Notes: generated from the sequence alone by a model not told the origin. Positions 32,316 to 43,099 are shown, numbered from the stretch's first letter. The stretch: DNA of 64,000 nt from Capronia americana (GCA_016110215.1 JADWQD010000013.1:1178001-1242000); one strand, 5' to 3'. Numbers and translations: made by a program.

Positions 32316-32759
32316 GTTTAGCGTCCAGCTGGGCCAATGCACAACCACCGATTCTCATCCGCCTGGGCCTTGCCGGCCATTATATCTGCATCATTTCGAA
32401 ATTTTCGCCCGAGGCGCCGAGACAAACAGCAGCTCTGTATCTGTCGGCAATGGATCCTCGTGTATCTGGCCTCCGAACACATCATGGACGACTTTTTCCG
32501 CGCCGGGGCCCGCGACATGCTGCCCGGGATGCTGGACATACAGGGCCTTAGCCGGAACCCTCACACCACGTACTACCCTCATATAACCGAAGCTACCTTG
32601 GGTCGATCCATCGGCTAGCAGCCCGCATCAGAGGTCTCACGGGTGGATAGCTGGTCCGCCCCGGATTGCATATGATATATTGTGCGAGCTCGAAGTCGAG
32701 AGAAATCCCACTTCGATCCGGAGCTATTGAGATCTTCCAAGTCCTGCGCGTCCACACCA
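32316..32759. promoter_or_regulatory. Divergent promoter between transketolase-like and monooxygenase genes
   Basis: A 444-bp spacer with the two start codons facing away. On the minus strand ATATAAT lies at 32379-32385, 64 bp above the transketolase ATG. On the plus strand CATATAA (32580-32586) and GATATAT (about 32674) precede the monooxygenase ATG. This geometry suggests co-regulation. Confidence 0.5.
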
Positions 32760-34403
32760 ATGCCTTCAGGACGGAGAGCAGAGCCCCGTCTTATTGTCAT
32801 CGGATGCGGAGTCGCTGGTATCGCCCTTTCGGCACGGCTCCGGTCACAGCTGGGTTATGAGAACTTTGTAGTTTACGAAAGGGAGAGCTCCATCGGTGGA
32901 ACATGGTATCTGAACACATACCCCGGTGTTGGCTGTGATGTCGACTCTCACCTCTACTCCTTCTCCTTCAACCTGAACCCCGACTGGTCCAAGCGGTTCG
33001 CCGAGCAGGCCGAAATCCTTCAATATCTGGAAGCTACAGTCGACAAGTTTGGCATCAGGCCCCATGTGCGTCTCGGCGTCGAGGTGGTCGAGGCTGCTTG
33101 GATCGAGGAGAAATCGGTCTGGCGCGTGAGCCTCCGCGACCTCGAAGACAACCACATCTCTCACAAGGAAGCTGAAATGCTGGTTTCGTGCGTGGGCACA
33201 ATATCTATCCCCAAAGACTGCAACATCCCGGGCCACGAGACGTTCAGAGGCGACATCTGGCATTCTGCGCGCTGGAATCATAATGTCCCTCTCAAGGACA
33301 AGCGCGTCGCCGTTGTCGGCAACGGCTGCTCGGCCGCTCAACTGGTCCCGTACGTGATCCGAGAGGCCGCGCAGGTCTACCAGTTCCAACGGTCACGTCA
33401 ATGGATCAACGAAAGACCGAATCGCAGCTTCACCGATTTCCAGAAATGGTGCTTCCGATATGTGCCTCTCTGGGACCGGATCTACCGCTTCTACCTGTGG
33501 AAGAATACAGACGCCCTCCACAATCTGTACCAATCCGAAACTGCCCGGTCGCTACGTAACCGCGCGGCGGCCACGGAACAAGCCAAGTCCTACATGATGG
33601 CAACCGCACCGAAGAAGTACCATGACCTGCTCATTCCCCAGTTTCCTCTCGGCTGCAAACGACGGATCTTCGACCCTGGCTACCTCGAGAGTCTCCACAG
33701 CCCGAACATCGAACTGTCGGCGGACCCCATTCTCGAAATCACCGAAACTGGGCTCCGCACGCCCCAACGCAGCATCGACGTCGACGTCATCATCCTTAGC
33801 ACAGGCTTCAAAATCCAGGAATTCCTGTCTCCCATCACGGTCAAGGGCGTCGGCGGTGTCACTCTGAATGAACACTGGAAAGATACGCGAGGCGCACAGG
33901 CATACAAGGCGACGTTCGTCACGGGCTTTCCCAACTTCGGGATCGTGTTCGGTCCCAATGCCTTCCCGGCACACAACTCGGTCATCTACACGAACGAGGT
34001 CCAAGTCGAGTACATCATCAAAGCCATGGTGAAGCCAATCCTTCGTAGGGACTTTGAAGTCATCGATGTCAAAGAAGCCGCCGAGCATCGCGACGCCAGT
34101 GTGGTCCAGGCCCGGCTGAAATCCATGGTCTGGAACGCCGGCTGCAGCAACTGGAACCTCGACGCCGCCGGCCGCAACACCACCAACTACCCCGACGAGA
34201 CCTGGAAGTTCTGGTACCAGCTCTACTGGCCTGTGTGGAAGGACTTTGACCTCTACGGCGGCAAAGGCACGCACCCCTTACACCCAGCATGGAAGCTGGC
34301 GGCGAGTTTGGCTACTCTCGGAGTCTTGGTACCGGCGGTACTCCAAAGAAGCCACTATATGTTTACCCCCGTCATAGACGTGTTGAAGCAGAAGATACTG
34401 TAA
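32760..34403 (+). CDS. Flavin-dependent monooxygenase (BVMO/FMO superfamily)
   Basis: A single-exon 547-residue protein from the ATG at 32760; upstream frame has only a GTG. FAD motif GCGVAG is at 15-20, GGTWYLNTYPGVGCDV at 46-61 and NADPH motif GNGCSA at 188-193. The BVMO fingerprint region is FRGDIWHSARWN (162-173), so F, G, H and W are kept but the last position is Asn instead of Pro/Asp. The C-terminus carries a hydrophobic stretch (LAASLATLGVLVPAVLQ) that could be a membrane anchor. Related fungal proteins act on cyclic ketones, sterols or secondary metabolites. The altered fingerprint leaves open Baeyer-Villiger or hydroxylating chemistry. It is unusual in a sugar-type cluster. Confidence 0.84.
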   Translation: MPSGRRAEPRLIVIGCGVAGIALSARLRSQLGYENFVVYERESSIGGTWYLNTYPGVGCDVDSHLYSFSFNLNPDWSKRFAEQAEILQYLEATVDKFGIRPHVRLGVEVVEAAWIEEKSVWRVSLRDLEDNHISHKEAEMLVSCVGTISIPKDCNIPGHETFRGDIWHSARWNHNVPLKDKRVAVVGNGCSAAQLVPYVIREAAQVYQFQRSRQWINERPNRSFTDFQKWCFRYVPLWDRIYRFYLWKNTDALHNLYQSETARSLRNRAAATEQAKSYMMATAPKKYHDLLIPQFPLGCKRRIFDPGYLESLHSPNIELSADPILEITETGLRTPQRSIDVDVIILSTGFKIQEFLSPITVKGVGGVTLNEHWKDTRGAQAYKATFVTGFPNFGIVFGPNAFPAHNSVIYTNEVQVEYIIKAMVKPILRRDFEVIDVKEAAEHRDASVVQARLKSMVWNAGCSNWNLDAAGRNTTNYPDETWKFWYQLYWPVWKDFDLYGGKGTHPLHPAWKLAASLATLGVLVPAVLQRSHYMFTPVIDVLKQKIL

Positions 34404-35488
34404 TGCGCCATGGAGCTGTGGGTTCGAAGCCTGGTCCGTACGGATACATGTCGACCCTGTTTCGGCACATACTCGCACAGGACGAGCCAAGATCAGGTGT
34501 CGCAATCAAGTTGGAGGACGAGCTGTAGATGAGGCCAATGCCTTTTTCTTCGAGTTTCCTCTGTTTCCATCATCCGCATCTGTGCAGAGGAACGCCACCT
34601 AGTTTCCATCCACGGCTAGATACATGATAAATGGAAATATCTCAAAAAAGCGAGGCGGGCCTTTTTCTTCGCTTCCTCGCTATACCACCCTTCTCGAACC
34701 CCGAAGGGTAGCCTCCCAAGTAGTAGCATGCTAACATTTGTCTCCGAGACTTACGAACTCGCCTGCCCATTTCGCTTTCACTCAGATCTCGGGCCTCCCT
34801 ACTCTACCCCCGGCTTCTTCGGCTATAGAACAGTTCGTTACCCCCCAGGGAGCCCCCAGCGGGTCCGCCGGTTGCATGAGTCGGGTGCAGCAAGGATACA
34901 CGTACCGTTGTGTCTATGTATCCTTTGATGCCATCAATCCGCCTGTTTGTTTACTTCCCTCACTCGTCACCGCCAAGCACCTGCATATTCCAACACGTTC
35001 GGCCGCTATATTGAACTATCGGCCCCATCGAAAGTCGGAATATACCTCGTTCTTGGGAAACAGATTGTTGTTGCCGTAGGTTTGTGCCGTTAGATCCTCC
35101 CGGTTTCCCAACCCTTTTCGGGCGTCCGGTAGCGACGTTGTATATGCCATACTACACTGTGGTTGCGTTCGTTACACTCGTTACACTTTTCCTTTTCTCC
35201 ATCCAACCAAAGAACCATTCGTGAGACTTCGGCTCCGAAGACGCAGACCCGGTCAAGGATATAACAGAAAACATCTCTTCGCTGCAGCAGAAGGAGCCGG
35301 CAGGAGAGGAAAAGGAATCCGGATACACACCCTTTGGTATATTACTAGGAGACGAGAGAGAAAAGCGATTTCTTTCTCTCGGCCCGGTCTTAGCCTTTTG
35401 TACCGCACTTCTCCTAGGTATTTCTCGACACAAAGCTCCCATAAGTTAGACCCTATTTACCGTGGCTCTCGATCTCCAGCCTTCCAGT
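34404..35488. other. Intergenic between monooxygenase and polyol dehydrogenase
   Basis: About 1.1 kb. No gene recognised; small frames at 34728-35079 and 35152-35442 lack signatures. It contains the promoter of the polyol dehydrogenase. Confidence 0.4.
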
Positions 35489-36610
35489 ATGTCGACGAGC
35501 TCGACTCATGTCGCCGCCCTCCTGCACGGGGCGCGGGACCTCCGGTTGACGCAAGTCACGACGCCCGCGCCCCTTCCCCACGAAGTCCTCATCGCCCCGC
35601 GTGCCACGGGCATCTGCGGCACGGATATGCACTACTACTCGGCTGGGCGCAACGGCACGTTCGTCGTCACCGCGCCGCTGGTGCTGGGCCACGAGGCTGC
35701 AGGGACGGTGGTCGCGCTAGGCAGCGCCGTCGAGTCGCTCGGCCTGGGTATAAAGGTCGGGGACAGGGTGGCGATTGAGCCACAGCGGCCCTGCGAGCAA
35801 TGCCACGTCTGCCGCAGCGGCAAATACAACCTGTGTCCCCGGCTGAAGTTCAGTGGGAGCGCGAGCGCCAACCCGCCGGTCCAGGGGACATTGCAGGCGA
35901 GGTACTCGCATCCGGCGGCGTGGGTGTATGGGCTGCCCCCGAACATGAGTTGGCAGGAGGCCGCCATGGTCGAACCCTTGAGTGTGGCGGTTCATGCGGT
36001 CAGGAGGGCCAAGGTGAGAGGCGGCAGCCGTGTGGTGGTTCTCGGGGCCGGGGCGATCGGGCTGTTTTGCGCGGCGGTGGCGCGGGTGAATGGAGCCAGA
36101 TGGATTGGGATGGTTGACGTTGATGGCGCGAGGCTGGACTTTTCGAGGCGACATGGATTTGCCGACGCCGTGTTTGAGATTCCGATCCGTGGGAGCGAGG
36201 GGGAATCAAGACCGGACATGGCCAAGAGAGTGGCTGGACAGATGCTCGAGAAGGCCGATGAGGGATGGGGCTTGGCCGAGGTCGTGTTCGAGTGTACGGG
36301 CGTGGACACGTGCGTGAATATCGGGATCCATTGTGCAGCGCCTGCCGGCAAGGTGGTGGTTGTGGGAATGGGGCAGCCGGTGCAGAACATCAACGTGGGC
36401 GCGGCCGCTGTGAGGGAAGTCGATATCTTGTCGCTGTGGAGGTATGCCAACGCATTCCCGGCCGCCATCGAGCTGATCGCGTCCGGCGAGGTGGACGTGA
36501 AGCCCCTGATCACGCACATGTTCGACTTGGAGCAAGCCGCCGAGGCGCTGCAGCTGGTTGTGGACAAACCCAAGGATCTCATCAAGTGCGTCATTACCTC
36601 GAATCATTGA
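35489..36610 (+). CDS. Zinc-dependent sorbitol/xylitol-type polyol dehydrogenase
   Basis: A single-exon 373-residue protein from the ATG at 35489; the frame extends to a GTG 27 nt upstream. Catalytic zinc ligands are visible as C43 (GICGTD) and H68-E69 (LGHEAAG). The structural zinc cluster has four Cys at 102, 105, 108 and 116. The Rossmann motif GAGAIG is at 186-191, with D210 (MVDVD) at the end of beta-2, which favours NAD over NADP. This is the MDR family that oxidises sorbitol, xylitol or L-arabinitol to the ketose. It shares orientation with the preceding monooxygenase. The exact polyol cannot be called. Confidence 0.86.
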   Translation: MSTSSTHVAALLHGARDLRLTQVTTPAPLPHEVLIAPRATGICGTDMHYYSAGRNGTFVVTAPLVLGHEAAGTVVALGSAVESLGLGIKVGDRVAIEPQRPCEQCHVCRSGKYNLCPRLKFSGSASANPPVQGTLQARYSHPAAWVYGLPPNMSWQEAAMVEPLSVAVHAVRRAKVRGGSRVVVLGAGAIGLFCAAVARVNGARWIGMVDVDGARLDFSRRHGFADAVFEIPIRGSEGESRPDMAKRVAGQMLEKADEGWGLAEVVFECTGVDTCVNIGIHCAAPAGKVVVVGMGQPVQNINVGAAAVREVDILSLWRYANAFPAAIELIASGEVDVKPLITHMFDLEQAAEALQLVVDKPKDLIKCVITSNH

Positions 36611-36994
36611 ATATTACCATGAAGCCCCTCTCTGTACTTCGGACTGCTTCCTAAACCGAAATGACGCACAGCCTGGTATCCTGCAATACATTCATGCGGC
36701 CCTCAGCCTCGTGTCCACTTGACTGCACTGCCCGGGAATCGCGGTTATATGCTGCCCGGCAATACGCCGCCTCGCCTTTATGATTTTGGCCTTCGGTAAT
36801 TTCACGTGGGGGGGTTTGGCAGTGCCTGGCAAGATCGGCGTTAATCTGTGGGTATTTCCACTCGAGAGACTGGACTGCCTAATTAGATTGATGTCATGTT
36901 GCGTGCTAGTCAGGCCAACCGACAAGTTTACGCACTTCGTGGCAGTGGACACTGGACAACCACGACGCCCCTGGCGCTCGAGTGAGTGATATTG
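36611..36994. other. Convergent intergenic region
   Basis: Between the stops of the two zinc dehydrogenases; no gene, RNA or repeat seen. Confidence 0.4.
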
Positions 36995-38203
36995 CTAGTC
37001 TTGCTCTGGCTGGATCAAGATCTTGACATGCTTTGCTTTGTTTCGGATAAGCTCCATAAATCCGCCCTCGATGGCGTTGGTCAAAGGGACCACCGAAGTA
37101 ATCATCTGCTCGAATGGAATCTTGCCCGATGCCATGGCGTCGATCACCTGCTCATAGTCTTCCTTCGTATAGCAGATCCCACCCAGGAGGCGTTTCTCCA
37201 GAAAGCCAATATCGTTGAGGTTCAAGGACAGCGGTTTCTCGTGGATAGCGACATTGAAAATCGTCCCTCCAGGTCGCGTAGCCGCCAGTGCCGTGTCCAA
37301 GGTCGATTGAAGGCCCGTGGCGTCAAAGGCGACGTCAACGCCGTCTTCGGAGAAGCTTCGAATGGCGTTGACCACCGGGTCTCCCGGTGCCTGGCCTGGG
37401 ATGCCCACCGGTTTTCGTAGAGGGTTGATGACAAGGTCGGCGCCGAAATTCTGGGCTTGAGCTTGTCTGGCTTCCGTGACTTCAGTCACGACGACCTTAC
37501 TGGCGTTCCACACTCGGAGCAAGAGCAAAATGGCGAGTCCAATGGGGCCTGCACCCAGGACGAGAGCGGTCTGTCCTTTCTGGAACCCGGATGTCCGGAT
37601 ACTGTGCCAGGCTACTGCGAGCGGTTCGGTCAGGGCACCCACTTTCAGAGACACTGAGCTTGGAAGAGGGAAGCAATTGAAATCCTTGACCACAATTTCC
37701 GTCGAAAACCCTCCACCCCAGGCACTCAGTCCATACGTGGCAAAGCGCTTGCAGATATTGACCTTGCCCATGCGGCACGCTGAGCATGGTGCCTCGTTGT
37801 AGGACCGATCGTCCAGCGAGGGACAGACTGCCACATTTTGGCCGACCGTCAGATCTTTGACTGCTGATCCAACCTCAGTCACCGTGCCCGACATCTCATG
37901 GCCCATAACCACTGGCAGCTCAACCCCGGTGGCATGATGCTTCCCACCTGGTGGCGGCGCAAAGATGGGCAATGCCTGATATTCATGAATGTCGGAGCCA
38001 CAAATACCACAGTAGGCAATCTTGAGTCGAACTTCGTTGGGGCCACATGGTCTGGAGAGTCATTAGATTGAGCCCACAGTTAGACATCCAAAATGAGGGT
38101 CTCTTGCAGCCTACAAGGGAGGAATTTGATCAAGCTGGAGCTTCTCGCGGGCATGGATACGCAGCGCAGGATGCGTGTTGGAGGTCATGCTGGCGGCCGC
38201 CAT
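36995..38203 (-). CDS. Zinc-dependent MDR, butanediol/sorbitol dehydrogenase-like, two exons
   Basis: Exons in coding order: 38203-38115 and 38051-36995 (1146 nt, 381 residues); the intron is 63 bp with donor GTAGGC. Zinc ligands are C47 (GICGSD) and H81-E82 (MGHEMSG). The structural cluster region reads CPSLDDRSYNEAPCSACRMG with a following C, a spacing typical of the 2,3-butanediol dehydrogenase branch. The Rossmann motif is GAGPIG. This branch oxidises vicinal diols and polyols with NAD. A TATATAA box sits 38 bp above the ATG. Having two zinc polyol dehydrogenases back to back suggests successive or stereospecific oxidation steps. Confidence 0.85.
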
Positions 38204-38725
38204 GGACGAATTGACGATGTTCCGAACAAGCCATGGAACGTTATATATGAGGAGGGGATGAAGGTCAACAATGGCCACCAGGAGAGGATCAATCAGAGCC
38301 GGTGGTGGAGTTGCTGTGGCCGGGATTCAAGTTCCAGGCCGGCTACATGGGGAGATTCAGCGCCCCAACTAAACGAGGGACTGTCCGAGGTAGTAATGCG
38401 TACATATGTACATCCTCCGCAGTGTCCCCTCGCTGGGTACGGGTACCTATGGCACGCACCCCAACGCAACCCCGCCCATCCCCGCAATAGAGATGCTACA
38501 CTGCTAATCGCAAGAAGGGCAGAGTTAGCGGTGCCTAGAGGGGAGGCTAGGGAAGTTAGGGAACGTCTCTAGGCGGAGGCGAGGATAGAACTCGGACACT
38601 CGTTCTTCCCTCCAGCTTTGCAGACTCCCTCCAGCATCAAGTAATCTGTCCTCTGCTTAGCCCATTCCGCTGGTCACGGCTGGCACGCTGAGCTCAGAAG
38701 CCATCAATCCCAGTCGCAATCCAAG
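38204..38725. promoter_or_regulatory. Divergent promoter between MDR dehydrogenase and Zn2Cys6 regulator
   Basis: A 522-bp spacer between two divergent starts. TATATAA is at 38241-38247 on the minus strand. A purine-rich stretch lies near 38520-38590. The position next to the regulator makes it a candidate autoregulatory region; no operator repeat was convincingly identified. Confidence 0.45.
38241..38247 (-). promoter_or_regulatory. TATA box of the butanediol/sorbitol dehydrogenase-like gene
   Basis: TATATAA on the minus strand, 38 bp upstream of the ATG at 38203. This spacing implies a very short 5' UTR if it is the functional TATA element. Confidence 0.45.
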
Positions 38726-40933
38726 ATGCGTCCCGGTACCCCAGAGCAGACCTCCTCGCACCGTACACGTGCGGTCAAGGCTTGCAAACGCTGTAACCAG
38801 AAAAGAATCAAGTGTGACGCTTTCGAGTCTGGAACGCCCTGTTCCAAGTGTCGACAAAGCAACAGCGAGGAGTGCGTTCTAATTCAGTCCAGACGAGGTA
38901 CCCATCCTCGCAAAAGGTCGAAGCCGAATCCCGCGACAACAGGGCGTACTGAAACCTCTGCGGGAGTCGATGCTGACACGGGTGGCGACGCTGTCTGCAC
39001 GCCCGCAGCTTCCGAAGCGACAGCACGTCGTCCCCTTCGTGATCCAACACCAGCAGACGGATCGCCGCACCTCCATGAAGCAGCACAAACCACCCGTGTC
39101 AGCAGCCCAGCACCCCTCGCTGCCGTTCCGAATGGTTTCCCATTGTCGGCATCAACCAGCTCCAGCACAGACCTGGCCTCTCCCGAAGCGGCATTTTCCG
39201 AGACCAGCGCAAAGTCATACCGTGAAATCTCCTGGGCGGCGATGTTCGATCACTTCCTGGATGGACGACGGCGGGACCAAACGGATACGATAGACAAATG
39301 CTCCATCACTTATTTAGGAGAATCCTTTCCACTAGCCATGGTGCTCGAAGAGTGCATGGAAGGGGGAAGACCGCGTCTCCATCATGCCGGTCCACCGCTC
39401 ACGGAGGATCAGGCAACAGCCGAGCCTACCAGTGAAAAGCATCCCTCACACATGCTCCCGGAGGATATCGTCTTCCTTCAAGCCAAAGACGCTTTTGTCG
39501 CTCCGCCGCAGGAAATCCTCGACGCATTGATCGCCAACTTTCTGGACCGTGTATGGCCCATCTATCCCGTGGTGAACCGGCAAGAATTTCTTCAACAATA
39601 CAAGGCCAAGAAGGTGCCGTGGATTCTGCTCCACGCGCTGTGTTTCATTTCGGCCACCTTCAGTCCCCTCGCCGTCTTGCACCGTGCTGGATTTACAGGA
39701 CGGAAGCAAGCCAGAGTCTCGTACTATCGAAAGGCCAAGGCGCTGTTTGACACCGGGTACGAATCCAACAAGATCACCATCCTGCAGAGTGTCATCGTTC
39801 TAACGTGTTGGGGAGGAGGGCCCAACAATTATTGGAACTTTTACAGCTGGATCTCTACTGGGGTCACGATTGCGGAAGCCCTGGGCATCCACCGATCCAC
39901 AGCAAGTGCAAACATGCATCCCCACGACCGGAGTTTACTGAAGAGGCTCTGGTGGATTCTGGTCATCAGGGATGCTTCATGTGGCACTCTCGTAGGCCGC
40001 CCCTTCCGCATCAACACCGAGCACGCCGATACCGAGATGCTCGCGATCGAAGACTTCGAGTATGACATTCAGAGCCCGGACTTTGTCAACCACCCTCTCC
40101 GCGACGTCTGCGGGCTATATCAAATCCACATGTCCAAGCTATCTCTACTCCTGCGAGAGATCATCTCGACGAGATTCGATCCCAACCGCGCCCAGGCACA
40201 AATGGCCAATCTACATGACACATTGCAGGAATGGCGCAACGCACTTCCGCCCAGTTTGCGATGCTCGGAGAACGACAAGAACCCGAATCCGTTCGCGACA
40301 TGTCTCGCCATCCTCTACGATCACCACCTCATCCTGAGTCACCTTGACCGGCCTAGGACGGGCGCGACCTCCGCGGCTAGTGACCCTGGATCCCCCAGGG
40401 GAAGCTCATCGTCGCGCCCGACTGCCGAGGCGGCTGCCCAGCGTATCTCTTCTCTGGCTTGCACATTCACTCGCAAGAACGAATCTCTGGTCATGCCGCA
40501 TGAAGTCTTCCAGGGTCTCTTTCTCGCGCAAGCCGTCTTTTACACCCAGATGAAGAGTCCGCTACTCCTGGTGTCTCAGCTGGGGTTTCAGGCCCTGAAT
40601 AGCTGTCAGATGGTCTGGCACGACATTTATGAAGCATGGGATCCCGCGCCCTGGATCTCAAAGCTATTTGACAACTTGATTGGAACCCGGAATCAAGACA
40701 GGGAATCGAATGAAGTGGACGTTCGGAATCATCAAGTCCCCGGCAACGGAGGCCTTTCCACAGCCAATGGCGCCGACCTGGACGGGATCGACGGTTATGT
40801 TAGCTGGCAGAACCACCCGACTTTGGGCTTCTTCGACATGTCACAGGGTGAGGAGCCGTTTCCGTCGTCGACAGACTATGCCATGTTTCCCAATTACTTT
40901 GGGACTGCAGAGCCCATATCGTTTCTGCCTTGA
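38726..40933 (+). CDS. Zn2Cys6 transcription factor with fungal-specific TF domain
   Basis: A single-exon 735-residue protein. The binuclear zinc cluster begins near residue 19 with spacing C-x2-C-x6-C-x8-C-x2-C-x7-C (ACKRCNQKRIKCD, then TPCSKCRQ), followed by the basic RRGTHPRKR. The middle homology region (about 270-480) has FLDRVWPIYPVVNRQEFL, SWISTGVTIAEALGIHR and LKRLWWILVIRDASCG, which are hallmarks of the Fungal_trans domain. It is a nuclear DNA-binding regulator. Its central position in a run of transporter and dehydrogenase genes makes it the natural candidate pathway-specific activator. The target sugar cannot be deduced, although the cluster resembles the cutinase/xylan-utilisation regulator branch more than GAL4. 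Confidence 0.88.
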   Translation: MRPGTPEQTSSHRTRAVKACKRCNQKRIKCDAFESGTPCSKCRQSNSEECVLIQSRRGTHPRKRSKPNPATTGRTETSAGVDADTGGDAVCTPAASEATARRPLRDPTPADGSPHLHEAAQTTRVSSPAPLAAVPNGFPLSASTSSSTDLASPEAAFSETSAKSYREISWAAMFDHFLDGRRRDQTDTIDKCSITYLGESFPLAMVLEECMEGGRPRLHHAGPPLTEDQATAEPTSEKHPSHMLPEDIVFLQAKDAFVAPPQEILDALIANFLDRVWPIYPVVNRQEFLQQYKAKKVPWILLHALCFISATFSPLAVLHRAGFTGRKQARVSYYRKAKALFDTGYESNKITILQSVIVLTCWGGGPNNYWNFYSWISTGVTIAEALGIHRSTASANMHPHDRSLLKRLWWILVIRDASCGTLVGRPFRINTEHADTEMLAIEDFEYDIQSPDFVNHPLRDVCGLYQIHMSKLSLLLREIISTRFDPNRAQAQMANLHDTLQEWRNALPPSLRCSENDKNPNPFATCLAILYDHHLILSHLDRPRTGATSAASDPGSPRGSSSSRPTAEAAAQRISSLACTFTRKNESLVMPHEVFQGLFLAQAVFYTQMKSPLLLVSQLGFQALNSCQMVWHDIYEAWDPAPWISKLFDNLIGTRNQDRESNEVDVRNHQVPGNGGLSTANGADLDGIDGYVSWQNHPTLGFFDMSQGEEPFPSSTDYAMFPNYFGTAEPISFLP

Positions 40934-41110
40934 GAAGCCAATACCAGGCATGACCCCTACCTCAGTAGTTTTTCTACTTGGTTGTCACAAGGTTGTTCGC
41001 CCGGGTATTCAGGGAACATAGCCAGCCTGCAACCGACCATTTTCTTCTCTGTCCATTCCCTCCGTATCCTCCGCTCCCTTGGTCAAACATCATCGCTCCC
41101 ATGTTTGGCC

Positions 41111-42600
41111 TCAGCACAACCACTCGGCCTCTTCATTCTCCCATCCGAATTCTTCTGTCGTCCATCCAAGAATGGTATCCCTTCCATCCGGCATCTTGTA
41201 CTGGATCCCGGGGATTGTATCGCTTAACCTCATCCGGCCCACCGTTTTCTCCGCGGTATTGAGCTCTTCCATTTCGTCGTCGCTCAGCTCCACCAACTTG
41301 ATGTTGTCCTCGATGCGCTTGAGCGATGACGATTTCGGAATGACGATGACGCCTCGCTGCACTGCCCAGGAAAGAGAGACAACGCCGACCGAACACGAGT
41401 GTCTGGCGGCGATGGTGGCGAAGAGCGGGTGAGTCAGGATCTGGTTCCGTTCGTTGGCTCGTTCGGATCCGAGGGTGCTGTAAAAAGGATTGGTTCCCCT
41501 GGTCAGTCTCTCCTCCTTCTTCCTAAATCAGTTGGCAGGTGAAACGACCAAGCAATTCCTGGAGCAATAGCGTTTGAGGGATGGAATTGTTAGATGTTGG
41601 AAAGGTCATCCATCCAGAGAACCGAGACCTCCGCCACCTCCGCGGGAGGCGAGCTCATCTCCGAACCTTACAAACCATGAACAACTTACCTCCAGCTAAT
41701 GACCTGGATTCCATGCCCTTGACACCACGGCACAAGCTTCAAATTGGGATTCATGGCATGCAGCTCGACCTCGTTGACCAGCGGTTTGAGCCGACACCGG
41801 CCCAGCAGCGGTTCGAGCAGCTTCCGGGTAAAGTTGCTGACTCCCAAGCCCCTAACCTGGCCTTTGAAGCCCAGCGACTCATCCAAGATCAAGTCCTCCA
41901 TCATCGTCCAAGTGTCGATGAAATCGGGTCTGGCGCCCCACGGCTCCGGCACGCCCTCCGTGAGCATGAGGTTGGGCCAGTGCATCATGTAAATGTCGAT
42001 GTAGTCGATGTCGAGGTCGGCCAGGGACTGGCGGAGCGCCGTGCCCGGGTCGTGGTGCCAGTGCGACCAGAACTTGGTGATGACCACGATCGACGACCGC
42101 GGCACCCCTGACTTGCGGATCGCCGATCCCACGATCTTTTCCACGCCATAGTATTGCGCCGTGTCGATCAGCCGGTACCCGTGGTGCAGACCGTAGATGA
42201 TGCTGTCCTCGAGTTGCTGCGCGGCCGAGGTGCCGTACTGGCCTAGATGGAGGGGCAAAGAGGAGCCCGGTCAGACCTGATATCATGTGCGTGTGCAGTG
42301 GGCGCCAGATGTGCTGGAGAAGATATGCTCGACTCGCTTACCCTGCCATGTGCCCAAGCCGACCAATGGACATACCATTCCTACGACGAGGACGGGCCCT
42401 CTAGGTCAGCGGAGGTGTTCTCGGTCAAGCTTGGCAGCTGGAGCCAGCATGCCCGTGTCGCATTTCAGAGAGGCCACCCTCATGCGCGATGTAGAACAGA
42501 GGGCAGGAAGAATGGCCACCATACCATTATTCAGCTTGATCGTCTTATTGCATTTTGGCCGGTCGACGGAAACAGGAGCCTCTCCGTTTGGCTGTGACAT
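41111..42600 (-). CDS. Aldo-keto reductase, four exons
   Basis: Exons in coding order: 42600-42525, 42380-42342, 42242-41690 and 41477-41111 (1035 nt, 344 residues). Splicing joins TIKLNNG to MVCPLVGLGTWQ, restoring the AKR N-terminal strand; the second exon is only 39 nt. The catalytic tetrad is visible: Asp and Tyr in RLIDTAQYYG, Lys in VVITKFW and His in YMMHWP. The NADPH-binding IPKSSSLKRIEDN is near the C-terminus. AKRs reduce aldoses and other aldehydes to alcohols with NADPH, so this fits as the aldose reductase step of an oxidoreductive sugar route. Convergent with the regulator, 177 bp apart. Confidence 0.86.
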
Positions 42601-43099
42601 CCTTTTTGCTCAACCACTTTCCTGATAACTACTGCCTTTCCCCCAGATTAGACCAAGGTAGACAATATCTCTTTAAAAAGGAGACAATACCACTTCGGTG
42701 CCCTGTGGTGATTTTATTCTTTCGGAGAAAAAAGTGAAACTTGTCCTGGTAAATGACGACAGTGGCCACGAGAGGCGAAAGAAAGGGGGGCGGGTTGGTG
42801 AGGATGGACGGCGCGTCTTAGGCTTAGGTATGGTACAGTAAATCTACAACCGGGCGGTATATAGGCATGTAGACACGGTCGGGTGGAACAAGACAAACCG
42901 AGACCTACGTCCCAGTGATCAATCCGACTAGGAAAACGGTAGAGGCAATGGCCTTGTGATTCACATACGGAATCGAGTGTAAGCTGATCGGTACAGGAGA
43001 CTCATACTGTAGCGAGGATGTGCTCGCAAACCGCTGCCAATGACAGGTCGGTCCTTGATTACTTGTGATCTCGGTTTCGCTTGATCACAGCCCGCCTCT
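42601..43099. other. Intergenic between AKR and VOC genes
   Basis: About 500 bp. A TTTAAA core element lies near 42670 above the AKR gene. No coding signal. Confidence 0.4.

Noticed and set aside
30183..32348. Longer transketolase start at 32348, and similar GTG/TTG starts at 25154, 32682, 35462, 48286 and 61533
   Set aside because: These first codons are GTG or TTG, not normal nuclear start codons; each gene has a good downstream ATG that matches its family length.
33552..34274. 240-codon minus frame
   Set aside because: Antisense shadow of the cluster monooxygenase; no coherent protein features.
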